From an uncultured Burkholderiales bacterium (GTDB taxonomy: Bacteria; Pseudomonadota; Gammaproteobacteria; Burkholderiales; Burkholderiaceae): 16,535 bases of DNA. The position numbers and the translations under genes were made by a program. The notes below the pieces were generated by a model that saw only the letters and a program-made list of their open reading frames with translations, had not been told where the DNA came from and did no database searches. The number at the start of each line of letters is the position of its first letter. The first letter of the stretch is position 1. The stretch covers positions 1 to 16,535 of the forward strand of contig CAIMWY010000394.1 of assembly GCA_903845315.1 (NCBI GenBank), in the 5' to 3' direction. Positions 1-8,334 of the stretch are shown piece by piece.

Positions 1-45
1 CTCTGGTCCCAAACCAGATGCGCTACCAGACTGCGCTACGCCCCG
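1..45 (-). tRNA. tRNA-Pro (anticodon UGG), 5' part only
   Basis: Read on the minus strand from position 45, the sequence starts CGGGGCG (acceptor stem 5' arm). TA, a D-stem GCGC...GCGC enclosing a D-loop with GG, and an anticodon arm TCTGG-TTTGGGA-CCAGA follow. The loop carries TGG at positions 9-11 (minus strand), i.e. a proline tRNA reading CCN codons. The layout matches bacterial tRNA-Pro(UGG) genes that I recognise. The variable loop, T-arm and 3' acceptor strand lie outside the window to the left, so the gene is truncated by the window and not by mutation. It is divergent from the CoA ligase gene. Confidence 0.9.
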
Positions 46-54
46 AAGTTTTGC

Positions 55-82
55 ATTGTAGCCTGAGTCAAATACGGGTTAA
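55..82 (-). promoter_or_regulatory. Candidate sigma-70 promoter of the tRNA-Pro gene
   Basis: On the minus strand TTAACC (positions 77-82) is followed after 16 nt by TACAAT (55-60), and the tRNA 5' end lies 9 nt further on. The hexamers and spacing fit a housekeeping promoter firing just before the mature tRNA end. This is motif reading only. Confidence 0.45.
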
Positions 83-91
83 CCATCATGC

Positions 92-112
92 ATTATAATT
101 CCGAATTATAAT
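92..112. promoter_or_regulatory. 21-bp perfect palindrome, candidate operator for the CoA ligase gene
   Basis: ATTATAATTC (92-101) and GAATTATAAT (103-112) are exact reverse complements around a single C at 102. Each arm contains TATAAT (94-99 and 107-112), so either could be a -10 element. No good -35 hexamer sits 16-18 nt upstream of either. A regulator bound here would cover the promoter. The cognate regulator is not evident: dimeric MarR, GntR or TetR proteins bind sites of this form, and the neighbouring IclR protein is another possibility. Confidence 0.55.
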
Positions 113-140
113 AAAGTTGCAATTTAATGCAGGAGACGTG

Positions 141-1682
141 ATGAACATTGAAGGCAAGCACAACAAGCACTACAACGCAGCGCAAGACTTGCTAAGTCGC
201 AATGTAGCGCATGCCGAAAAAGTGGCTTATATCGATGCCCTCACTGGTCATCAAATGCGGTATGCCGAACTTGAGCAAAGTGCTTGGCGTTTTGCCAATG
301 CTTTGCGCGCGCAAGGGTTCCAACCAGAGTCACGCATCATGCTGTGCATGCTTGACTCGCTCAACTGGCCCGTGGTCTTTTTGGGGTGCATGCTGGCAGG
401 CGTGGTGCCAGTGGCAACAAACACCTTGCTAACCAACCAAGATTTTGAATACATGTTGCGCGACTCCCGCGCCCGTGGACTGATAGTGTCCAACGCTTTA
501 TTACCCGCTTTCGAAAATCTGATCGGAAAGTTACCCGACTTAGGCACTGTGGTGGTGGCCGATGGGCCAAACGACTGCCCTCATCTACGATTAGAAACCT
601 TGATTGCGCAATCGGATACAACGCCTGTTTGCGCCAACACCAGTTCGGACGACGCCTGCTTTTGGCTTTACTCCAGCGGATCCACAGGGGCACCCAAAGG
701 CACGGTCCATCTGCACAGCCACCTGATTCAAACTGCAGACTTGTACGCCAAGGGTGTGATGGGCATTCGCTCATCTGACGTGGTGTACTCGGCGGCGAAG
801 CTTTTCTTTGCCTATGGTTTAGGCAATGCGTTGACATTTCCACTCAGCGTTGGGGCAACCACGATCTTGTTACCAGGTCGCCCAACCACACAGGATGTTT
901 TCGGCATCTTGACTAAGTATCAGCCGACTATTTTTTATGGCGTACCCACTTTGTTTGCGTCTTTACTGGCAGACCCTCAGCGTCCTAAAAAATCAAACAT
1001 GAACTTGCGTTTGTGCACCAGCGCAGGCGAGGCCTTGCCGGCAGAAATTGGCAAGAAGTGGACCGCTGAATACGGTTGTGAAATTTTGGACGGTATCGGT
1101 TCCACAGAAATGCTGCATATCTTTTTGAGCAACAAGCCTGGACAAGTGCGCTACGGAACAACGGGTCAAGCGGTGCCCGGCTATCAACTGCGTATCGTGG
1201 CAGAAGATGGCCAAGAATGCGGCGATAGCGAAATTGGCGAACTCCAAATCAGTGGCCCCACCTCAGCCATCATGTATTGGAACAACCGGGAAAAAACAAA
1301 ACACACGTTCGCCGGAGAATGGACGCGTAGCGGAGACAAATATATTCGCGACGCAGACGGCTACTACACGTACAGCGGACGCAGCGACGACATGCTCAAG
1401 GTAGGAGGCATTTACGTCTCGCCCTTCGAGGTGGAGGCGTCCCTCATGACCCACCCCAGCATTCTCGAAGCAGCCGTGGTGGGCATGGCCGACACGGATG
1501 GATTGATAAAACCCAAGGCCTTTGTGGTGCTCAAAGCAGGCGAATACCTGAGCCCAGAAGATTTGAAACAACATGTCAAATCTCAATTGGCACCCTACAA
1601 ATATCCGCGATGGATAGAGTTCGTCACCGATCTGCCTAAAACAGCAACTGGCAAAATCCAGCGCTACAAACTGCGCGCCTGA
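141..1682 (+). CDS. Benzoate-CoA ligase family protein (benzoate or 4-hydroxybenzoate--CoA ligase)
   Basis: This is a 513-residue ANL-superfamily acyl-CoA synthetase, expected to activate an aromatic carboxylic acid with ATP and CoA in the cytoplasm. Visible motifs are the phosphate loop SSGSTGAPKG (178-187), GIGSTE (318-323), the hinge segment SGRSDD (412-417) and the C-terminal TGK with the adenylation lysine K505. The segments AAKLFFAYGLGNALTFPLSVGA and YGTTGQAVPGYQ are typical of the benzoate/4-hydroxybenzoate-CoA ligase subfamily. I chose ATG 141 because AGGAG (131-135) lies 5 nt before it; an in-frame TTG at 117 would put that Shine-Dalgarno inside the gene. It converges on the IclR gene with 5 nt between stops. 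No box or ring-cleavage genes adjoin it, and substrate choice between benzoate and hydroxybenzoates cannot be read. Confidence 0.87.
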   Translation: MNIEGKHNKHYNAAQDLLSRNVAHAEKVAYIDALTGHQMRYAELEQSAWRFANALRAQGFQPESRIMLCMLDSLNWPVVFLGCMLAGVVPVATNTLLTNQDFEYMLRDSRARGLIVSNALLPAFENLIGKLPDLGTVVVADGPNDCPHLRLETLIAQSDTTPVCANTSSDDACFWLYSSGSTGAPKGTVHLHSHLIQTADLYAKGVMGIRSSDVVYSAAKLFFAYGLGNALTFPLSVGATTILLPGRPTTQDVFGILTKYQPTIFYGVPTLFASLLADPQRPKKSNMNLRLCTSAGEALPAEIGKKWTAEYGCEILDGIGSTEMLHIFLSNKPGQVRYGTTGQAVPGYQLRIVAEDGQECGDSEIGELQISGPTSAIMYWNNREKTKHTFAGEWTRSGDKYIRDADGYYTYSGRSDDMLKVGGIYVSPFEVEASLMTHPSILEAAVVGMADTDGLIKPKAFVVLKAGEYLSPEDLKQHVKSQLAPYKYPRWIEFVTDLPKTATGKIQRYKLRA

Positions 1683-1687
1683 CCTCC

Positions 1688-2446
1688 TCAAAGCAAAGGC
1701 CGCAGTTCTTGTGCTGCGCCCTGCAAGAGGGGTAAGAAGTGTTGACGCATCTGAACTGCTGACATCGCTTGGGATGGCAACACCACATTCAGCGCCGCAA
1801 CCACCTGGCCCTGTGCGTTACGCAACGGCACGGACATGGCACTCACGCCAAGTTCGTGCTCTTCGCAACTGATGACGTAATCATTGCTTTGCGCTTGGGC
1901 CACCTGTTCGCGCAAAGTCTTGACATCGGTCACGGTAAAGCCCGTCAAACGCGACAAATGGCGTCCTTTGATCCATGCGTTGAACGCCGCCTTAGTCTTA
2001 CCTGCCAACAACACACGTCCTGTGGAGGTGGCATGAACAGGCAGACGTGCGCCCAGGTGCAAGCCATAAGCCAAGACACGGGCCCCATCGCTGCGGGCAA
2101 TGATCACCACCTCTTCGCCATCCAACACCACGGCTGAAAACGAATGTTGCGACTGAACCGCGAGTCGATTCAGGGTGGGCTGTGTCACGCGCGGTAACCT
2201 TGACGAAGCCAAGTAGCTGCCAGAAAAACGCATCACCTTGGCCGCTAACCAAAAGTAGCTGCCATCAGACTCCAAGTAACCCAGGTGATGCAAGGTCAAC
2301 AAGTGACGCCGCGCTGCTGCTCGGGTGATGCCTGCACGTTGTGCGGCCAAGGTGGCGTTCAGGCGCTGGCGCTCCGTGTCAAAGCTCTCCAACACGGCCA
2401 TACCTTTGACCATTCCTTCAATGACATCTGCTTTGGCTATAGACAT
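1688..2446 (-). CDS. pobR: IclR-family transcriptional regulator, PobR/PcaR/PcaU type
   Basis: The protein has 252 residues: an N-terminal winged helix-turn-helix (about 12-75) with the recognition segment ITRAAARRHLLTLHHLGYLE at 40-59, followed by an IclR effector-binding domain that includes CEEHELGVSAMSVPLRN near the end. The opening VKGMAVLESFD and the TRAAARRHL helix are characteristic of the beta-ketoadipate-pathway IclR subgroup (PcaR, PcaU, PobR), which respond to aromatic acids such as 4-hydroxybenzoate or protocatechuate. AGAGGTG lies just upstream of ATG 2446. The gene is divergent from pobA with a 123-nt gap, the classical arrangement for a regulator of that gene. Inference: it activates pobA on 4-hydroxybenzoate and probably controls itself. 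Its stop is 5 nt from the CoA ligase stop. Confidence 0.85.
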   Translation of the reverse strand: MSIAKADVIEGMVKGMAVLESFDTERQRLNATLAAQRAGITRAAARRHLLTLHHLGYLESDGSYFWLAAKVMRFSGSYLASSRLPRVTQPTLNRLAVQSQHSFSAVVLDGEEVVIIARSDGARVLAYGLHLGARLPVHATSTGRVLLAGKTKAAFNAWIKGRHLSRLTGFTVTDVKTLREQVAQAQSNDYVISCEEHELGVSAMSVPLRNAQGQVVAALNVVLPSQAMSAVQMRQHFLPLLQGAAQELRPLL

Positions 2447-2459
2447 TCAACACCTCTTT

Positions 2460-2473
2460 GCGCGATTATCGAG

Positions 2474-2474
<1 letters not shown>
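2460..2474 (-). promoter_or_regulatory. Candidate PobR/PcaR-type operator box
   Basis: On the minus strand this reads GCTCGATAATCGCGC. It differs at two of 15 positions from GTTCGATAATCGCAC, the PcaR site of Pseudomonas putida as I recall it from the literature. It has CGAT/ATCG half-sites and lies 13 nt upstream of the pobR start, next to its Shine-Dalgarno, which suits autoregulation. A weaker copy on the plus strand ends in CATCGCAC at 2487-2494. Confidence 0.45.
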
Positions 2475-3754
<1,280 letters not shown>

Positions 3755-3762
3755 GTTCAGTA

Positions 3763-4731
3763 TCACTCGGGACGAATATTGCCGTCCCGAATGATGCGCC
3801 CCCACTTGAGGGTTTCAGACTTGATGTACTGACCAAACTCCTCAGGTGATGACCCCACCGGGTCGGTGCCCATGGACACCATCTTGTCGCGAATCTCTGG
3901 CAGCGCCATCACCTTGGCAACTTCTTGCTGCAACTTGCGAATGGTGTCTTTGGGCGTGCCTGCAGGCGCCACCAAGCCATACCAATTGAGCACTTCAAAG
4001 CCTGGCACCACCTCTTGCACCGCAGGCACATCGGGCAAGAAGGCGACGCGTTTATTGCCCGTCACACCCAAGGCCTTGAGTCGACCGGCTTTGAGCTGCT
4101 GCGCCCCGGCTGCCGCAGCTTCAAACGTCATCTGCACCTGACCGCCCATCACATCGCTGATACTGGGTGCGCTGCCTTTGTAGGCCACGTGAACCATCTT
4201 CGAACCCACGGCCGCGCTGAACAACTCACCCGCCAAATGGGGCAATCCCCCGGCACCGCTGGATGAGTAATTCAACACACCCGGATTGGCCTTGGCATAC
4301 GACACCAACTCAGACAAGTTGTTGGCAGGAACTGCAGGATTTGCAAACAAGACAAAAGACAAAGAAGCCACCTCGGTCACCGGCACAAACTGCTTGTCCA
4401 CATTGAACGGCAAGTTCGGATAGAACGAGGGGTTGATGCTCAAATTGCCCAAAGTACCCAAAAACAAGGTGTGTCCATCGGGCGCAGATTTGGCCACATG
4501 ATCCATCGCCAGTACGCCATTGGCACCGGGGCGGTTGTCCACCAACACCGATTGCCCGAACGACTCAGACAGCTTGGGGGCGATCAAGCGTGCCACGATG
4601 TCGATGCCACCACCAGGCGGAAACCCAATCACCACGCGCACTGGTTTTTGAGGGAACCCTTGTGCAAATGCGCTCAGCACACAAGCGAAAGCTAAAGCGC
4701 ATCCGACACCCCATTGTTTGATCTTTAGCAC
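3763..4731 (-). CDS. Bug/TctC-family tripartite tricarboxylate transporter periplasmic receptor (first copy)
   Basis: A periplasmic solute-binding protein of the Bug family, expected to capture a carboxylate for a TctA/TctB permease. I prefer GTG 4731 (322 residues): AAGGAG (positions 4738-4743, minus strand) sits 6 nt upstream, and the product then starts with a compact signal peptide ending AFA|Q at residue 23, like the other two Bug proteins here. Starting at ATG 4776 adds 15 residues before the signal peptide and puts the Shine-Dalgarno inside the gene. The mature part has the typical PVRVVIGFPPGGGIDIVARL opening, then SAPDGHTLFLG, HVAYKGSAPSISDVMGGQV and WYGLVAPAGTP. It is divergent from the propeller-led operon. 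The ligand is unknown; the family binds many di- and tricarboxylates, aromatic acids and amino acids. Confidence 0.88.
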   Translation of the reverse strand: MLKIKQWGVGCALAFACVLSAFAQGFPQKPVRVVIGFPPGGGIDIVARLIAPKLSESFGQSVLVDNRPGANGVLAMDHVAKSAPDGHTLFLGTLGNLSINPSFYPNLPFNVDKQFVPVTEVASLSFVLFANPAVPANNLSELVSYAKANPGVLNYSSSGAGGLPHLAGELFSAAVGSKMVHVAYKGSAPSISDVMGGQVQMTFEAAAAGAQQLKAGRLKALGVTGNKRVAFLPDVPAVQEVVPGFEVLNWYGLVAPAGTPKDTIRKLQQEVAKVMALPEIRDKMVSMGTDPVGSSPEEFGQYIKSETLKWGRIIRDGNIRPE

Positions 4732-4821
4732 AGCTGTCTCCTTCATGACGGTTGCAGTTTTTATAGTCTCTATCATTCAGCGCACGCAATTTACCACCCT
4801 TGTGCAAGGCCCTTCCTGAAT
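4732..4821. promoter_or_regulatory. Divergent promoter region between the first Bug gene and the catabolic operon
   Basis: For the minus-strand Bug gene, TTGCGT (positions 4784-4789) and TATAAA (4760-4765) are separated by 18 nt and form a fair sigma-70 promoter. Upstream of that -35, CCTTG-TG-CAAGG (4798-4809) is an inverted repeat and a possible operator for both directions. I see no convincing -10/-35 pair for the plus-strand operon, which may need an activator. Confidence 0.4.
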
Positions 4822-5853
4822 ATGAATTTGCAACCGCATGTCTATGTCGGCACCGCTGGGCACTCGGCATGGTTCAGTGAGGATGGCGGCATGTCATGGG
4901 TGCACCCTAACAGCCACTCAGGCATGTACCTCGAAGCCCGCGTGTGGGGCTTGGCCAGCCACCCATCGCATCCGGAGTGGCTGCTGGCAGGCACCGACAT
5001 GGGCTTGTTCCAATGGCACGAAGCCAGCGCACGATGGACTGCCATCGCGTCACCCCTGCAAGACATTTGGGTGGCGGCCATCCATCCGCAAGACCCACAA
5101 CTGTGGTTTGTCGGCAGCCGCCCGGCCGGCATCTGTCGCAGCCGCGATGGTGGTAAAACGTGGCAAACACTCCATGTGCCGAACCTGCAACAGTTCTCCA
5201 ACATCAACATGGGCGCCACGCGGGTCACGCAAGTTTTGTTCGATCCCTTGGACGCACGCACGGTGTGGTTGACCGTTGAAATTGGCGGCATCTTTGTCAG
5301 CCATGACGATGGAGACACTTGGCACGCGCGTGATCAAGGATTGATTTCTGCGGATGTACATGGCATTGCCATCCTCGACCGGTCCGGCCACCAACGCCTG
5401 ATGTACGCCACCACCAACCAAGGTCTGCATTGCAGCACAAATGGTGGCTTGCATTGGGAATTCCAAGCGATTAACTCGCCGTGGCAATACACGCGTTCCA
5501 TCGTGCCCAGACTCGATCACACCGGCGTGGTGTTTCTCACCAATGGCAACGGCCCACCGGGTAACCGTGGTCGCTTGCTGATGAGCGAGGACTATGGCGC
5601 ACATTGGCAAGAAGTGGTCTTACCCGGCACCGTCAACAGCACGGTCTGGACCGTGGCTACCCACCCCTTGCAGCCCTTGCACCTGTGGGCCTGTACCAAC
5701 TTAGGCCAAGTGTTCGTCAGTCAAGATGGTGGCTGGCACTGGGAGCGTTTGCCCCAAGAGTTTGGTGAAATCCGCGCTTTGCACTGGCGCCCTTTGCGCG
5801 CCGGTATTCGTGAGCAAGACCACTCCCTGACCAGACGCATAGAACCTGTATGA
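4822..5853 (+). CDS. Asp-box (BNR/sialidase-like) beta-propeller protein, function unknown
   Basis: The 343-residue protein has six Asp-box motifs: SEDGGMSW (19-26), SRDGGKTW (107-114), SHDDGDTW (160-167), STNGGLHW (205-212), SEDYGAHW (255-262) and SQDGGWHW (300-307). The 45-53-residue period from the second onward implies a six- or seven-bladed propeller; the blade around residues 50-60 (GTDMGLFQWHEASARW) lacks a clean box. There is no signal peptide or membrane segment, so a cytosolic location is expected. It lacks the N-terminal F/YRIP arginine motif of true sialidases, so a sialidase call would be unsafe. It opens the operon and its TGA overlaps the next ATG (ATGA), implying translational coupling. 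A hydrolase, lactonase-like or scaffold role are all open. The start at 4822 has only a weak ribosome-binding site. Confidence 0.8.
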   Translation: MNLQPHVYVGTAGHSAWFSEDGGMSWVHPNSHSGMYLEARVWGLASHPSHPEWLLAGTDMGLFQWHEASARWTAIASPLQDIWVAAIHPQDPQLWFVGSRPAGICRSRDGGKTWQTLHVPNLQQFSNINMGATRVTQVLFDPLDARTVWLTVEIGGIFVSHDDGDTWHARDQGLISADVHGIAILDRSGHQRLMYATTNQGLHCSTNGGLHWEFQAINSPWQYTRSIVPRLDHTGVVFLTNGNGPPGNRGRLLMSEDYGAHWQEVVLPGTVNSTVWTVATHPLQPLHLWACTNLGQVFVSQDGGWHWERLPQEFGEIRALHWRPLRAGIREQDHSLTRRIEPV

Positions 5854-6524
5854 ACACCGCACCCCACATTGCCTTGATGGTTCCCATCAACAACACCACC
5901 ATGGCCACCGAACTGGTGGGCTGGTTACCAGTCGGCACCGCTTGTCAAACCCTCAAAATTCCGCGCGGTCAAGGCCTGCTAACACGCGAGACCATTGCGG
6001 CCTACAAAGCCCAAGCCCTGACATTGGCACAGACCTTGGTGAGCCAGCCCATCCAGGCCTTGGCCTATGGCTGCACCGCCGCCAGTTTCTTGTCGGGCGC
6101 TCAAGGTGACGCCGACTTGTGCGCAGAGCTCACGCAGTTGATTGGCAAACCCGTAGTCACCACCGCCAGTGCCATGGTGAAGGCCTTGCAAGCACAAGGC
6201 GCCCAGCAAATTGGCTTGGTCACGCCCTATCACGACGAAGTCAACGACCAACTCAAACGCTTCTTGGCCGATGGTGGCATTGAGGTGCTGGCGTTTGATA
6301 GCTTGCGCGCACCCAATGTCGACGCATTGGGACGCATCACCTCTGCCGAGGTGGCACACATGGCCCGCCAGGTCATGACCGATGGCTGCGACGCAATGTT
6401 CATTGCCTGCTCGCAGTTGCCCACTTTTGACATCTTGCAGAATCTGAGCGCCGAATTTGGTCGACCAGTGTTGTCGTCTATTCAGGCCACGGCCCAACAG
6501 TTGCGCGCCAACCTTCACTTTTGA
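5850..6524 (+). CDS. Asp/Glu racemase superfamily enzyme (maleate isomerase/arylmalonate decarboxylase-like)
   Basis: The 224-residue protein carries the two catalytic-type cysteines of this superfamily: Cys75 in YGCTAASF and Cys187 in IACSQLPT. The N-terminal IALMVPINNTTM and the GCTAASF turn resemble maleate cis-trans isomerases and arylmalonate decarboxylase relatives more than amino-acid racemases. Family knowledge: a two-cysteine member usually does racemisation or cis-trans isomerisation, whereas arylmalonate decarboxylase keeps one cysteine. Inference from the neighbours: it may isomerise an unsaturated di- or tricarboxylate made or imported by this operon. Its ATG overlaps the propeller stop by 4 nt, and a Bug receptor starts 15 nt downstream. 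The specific reaction is not determinable here. Confidence 0.8.
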   Translation: MNTAPHIALMVPINNTTMATELVGWLPVGTACQTLKIPRGQGLLTRETIAAYKAQALTLAQTLVSQPIQALAYGCTAASFLSGAQGDADLCAELTQLIGKPVVTTASAMVKALQAQGAQQIGLVTPYHDEVNDQLKRFLADGGIEVLAFDSLRAPNVDALGRITSAEVAHMARQVMTDGCDAMFIACSQLPTFDILQNLSAEFGRPVLSSIQATAQQLRANLHF

Positions 6525-6539
6525 ACCTTCAGGACCACC

Positions 6540-7511
6540 ATGCACCGTTTCATATTGCGCGTTTTTTATGCCTTGTTGGGATTGCTGCTGGCACACCAAG
6601 CCACAGCGCAAAGTACCTGGCCCAACAAACCCATTCGCATCATCGTGCCGTTTGCGGCAGGCTCATTCACCGAAACGGCTGCACGCACGCTGGGTGCAGA
6701 GCTGACCACCCAATGGGGCCAACCCGTGATTGTGGAAACCAAAGGCGGCGCGGGTAGCACGGTGGGCACTGACCTGGTGGCCAAATCGACACCAGATGGT
6801 TACACCTTGCTGGTCACCGACAACTCGTTTGCGGTGTCCTCTGCGCTTTACGACAAACTGCCTTACGACCCTGAAAAAGACATCGTCAAAATCAGCACCA
6901 TTGCCGAAGCGCCCGCAGTGCTGATGGTCAAAGCCGACGCGCCCTACAAAACCTTGAAAGACTTGGCGGACCAGGCCCACAAGAGCCCGAAAACCTTGAC
7001 CTACGGGTCGGGAGGTCAAGGCTCGTCTGCGCACTTGGCCACGGAACTGTTTTTCATCCAAGCCAATGCCGAACTCACCCACGTACCTTACCGGGGTGTG
7101 GCTGCAGCCTTGCTCGATCTGATGGCGGGTCGCATTGATGTGGGCTTGTCCAGCGCAGGCTCTGCGGCGCAGCACATCAAGGGCGGCAAGTTGCGGGGCT
7201 TAGCCGTGGTGGGCAAAGAACGTCACCCGCTCATTCCTGAGGTGCCCACCTTCACCGAAGCGGGTTACGGCAGCTATGACATGGTCTATTGGTTCGGCTT
7301 GATGGCACCTGCTGGTTTGCCCCCCGCCGTGCTGGCACGCATTCAGCAAGGCGTGGCACGCGCGGTGGAACAACCCAAGGTGATCGAGGTGTTTGCGGCC
7401 ACGGGCGCGCGCGCTGTCGCGCGCAGCAGCGCAGACTTCAGCAAAAAAGTTCAAGACGAGTCACGCATTTGGAAAAGTGTGGTGACCAAATCTGCCATCA
7501 AAGTTGAATAA
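6540..7511 (+). CDS. Bug/TctC-family periplasmic receptor (second copy)
   Basis: The 323-residue protein has a clear signal peptide, hydrophobic from about 4 to 18 and ending ATA|Q at residue 23. The canonical family opening WPNKPIRIIVPFAAGSFTETAARTLG follows, then KSTPDGYTLLVTDNS, HVPYRGVAAALLDLMAGRID and WFGLMAPAGLPP. It should act in the periplasm as the capture component of a tripartite tricarboxylate transporter. AGGA (6531-6534) precedes ATG 6540. It lies between the isomerase-like gene and the aldolase, so it probably binds the substrate of this pathway. No membrane subunit is encoded nearby, so it must use TctA/TctB-type partners elsewhere or act as a sensor. Confidence 0.9.
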   Translation: MHRFILRVFYALLGLLLAHQATAQSTWPNKPIRIIVPFAAGSFTETAARTLGAELTTQWGQPVIVETKGGAGSTVGTDLVAKSTPDGYTLLVTDNSFAVSSALYDKLPYDPEKDIVKISTIAEAPAVLMVKADAPYKTLKDLADQAHKSPKTLTYGSGGQGSSAHLATELFFIQANAELTHVPYRGVAAALLDLMAGRIDVGLSSAGSAAQHIKGGKLRGLAVVGKERHPLIPEVPTFTEAGYGSYDMVYWFGLMAPAGLPPAVLARIQQGVARAVEQPKVIEVFAATGARAVARSSADFSKKVQDESRIWKSVVTKSAIKVE

Positions 7512-7528
7512 CCCGAAAGAACAAAAAC

Positions 7529-8329
7529 ATGACCTCTTCTACCGCTTACCAAAATAAAGCCAAGCAAGCGTTGCTCGACGACCAACTGGTTCTCTGCATG
7601 GGCTTGCGTCAAGCGCGCACCGCAGACATCGGCCCCATGGCCGCCTCGTGCGGTTTTGATGCCATCTACGTGGACATGGAACACAGCGCCATTTCGCACG
7701 ACACCACCTCGGCCATTTGCGTGGCAGCCATTGGCCATGGCATCACGCCGTTTGTGCGCGTGCCCGGCCACTTGGCCAGCGACATGAGTCGCGTGCTCGA
7801 CGGCGGCGCACAAGGCATCATCGTTCCGCACGTCAACACGGCAGAACAAGCCAAAGCCATCATCTTGGCTTGCAAATTCCCACCCATCGGTCACCGCTCG
7901 GTGATGGGTGCCAACCCAGCCTTGGGCTACCAAGCCATTCCCCTGGCAGACAACAACAGCCGACTCAACCACGACACACTGGTCATCGTGATGCTCGAAA
8001 CACCGCAAGGCATTGACAACGCCGAGGCCATTGCGGCCATAGAAGGCATTGACATGTTGTTGATTGGCTCCAACGACTTGTGTACTGAGATGGGCATTCC
8101 CGGACAACTCAAACACCCCAAGATCAAGCAAGCCTACGAAACCACCGCCGCAGCCTGCCGCAAACACGGCAAGTTTTTGGGCGTCGGCGGCATTCGCGGT
8201 GACTTGGAGTTGCAAAGCCAACTCACAACCCTGGGAGCGCGCTTCATCATTGCGGGCAATGACGTGGCTTATTTGATGTCCGCTGCACGACAAGACGTCC
8301 AGGCGCTGCGTAAGGCTTGCGTAAAATAA
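7529..8329 (+). CDS. HpcH/HpaI-family class II aldolase (2-oxo-acid aldolase)
   Basis: The 266-residue protein belongs to the HpcH/HpaI family of metal-dependent pyruvate/2-oxo-acid aldolases. Visible features are YVDMEHS with His52 (catalytic His of the family), FVRVPG with Arg77 (2-oxo acid carboxylate binding), GAQGIIVPHV, and the metal ligands Glu157 (MLETPQG) and Asp183 (IGSNDL). The 26-residue spacing between these two equals that in HpaI as I recall it. Family role: reversible cleavage of a 4-hydroxy-2-oxo acid to pyruvate or oxaloacetate plus an aldehyde or keto acid. It lies 17 nt after the Bug gene and 5 nt before the hydrolase, so it is probably the carbon-carbon cleaving step of this pathway. 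Macrophomate-synthase or citryl-lyase-like variants of the fold are less likely. Confidence 0.87.
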   Translation: MTSSTAYQNKAKQALLDDQLVLCMGLRQARTADIGPMAASCGFDAIYVDMEHSAISHDTTSAICVAAIGHGITPFVRVPGHLASDMSRVLDGGAQGIIVPHVNTAEQAKAIILACKFPPIGHRSVMGANPALGYQAIPLADNNSRLNHDTLVIVMLETPQGIDNAEAIAAIEGIDMLLIGSNDLCTEMGIPGQLKHPKIKQAYETTAAACRKHGKFLGVGGIRGDLELQSQLTTLGARFIIAGNDVAYLMSAARQDVQALRKACVK

Positions 8330-8334
8330 TTAGC

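Noticed and set aside
4822..5853. Annotation of the propeller as a true sialidase
   Set aside because: Asp boxes are shared by many propellers. The RIP arginine motif and a signal peptide are missing, so only the fold is supported.
5979..6611. Minus-strand reading frame of 210 codons opposite the isomerase-family gene
   Set aside because: It is antisense to the gene with both catalytic cysteines; its composition is that of a shadow frame.
7451..8293. Long minus-strand reading frame (280 codons) opposite the aldolase
   Set aside because: It lies opposite the strongly supported HpcH/HpaI aldolase, is rich in Val, Gly, His and Gln as expected of antisense GC-rich DNA, and shows no family motif.
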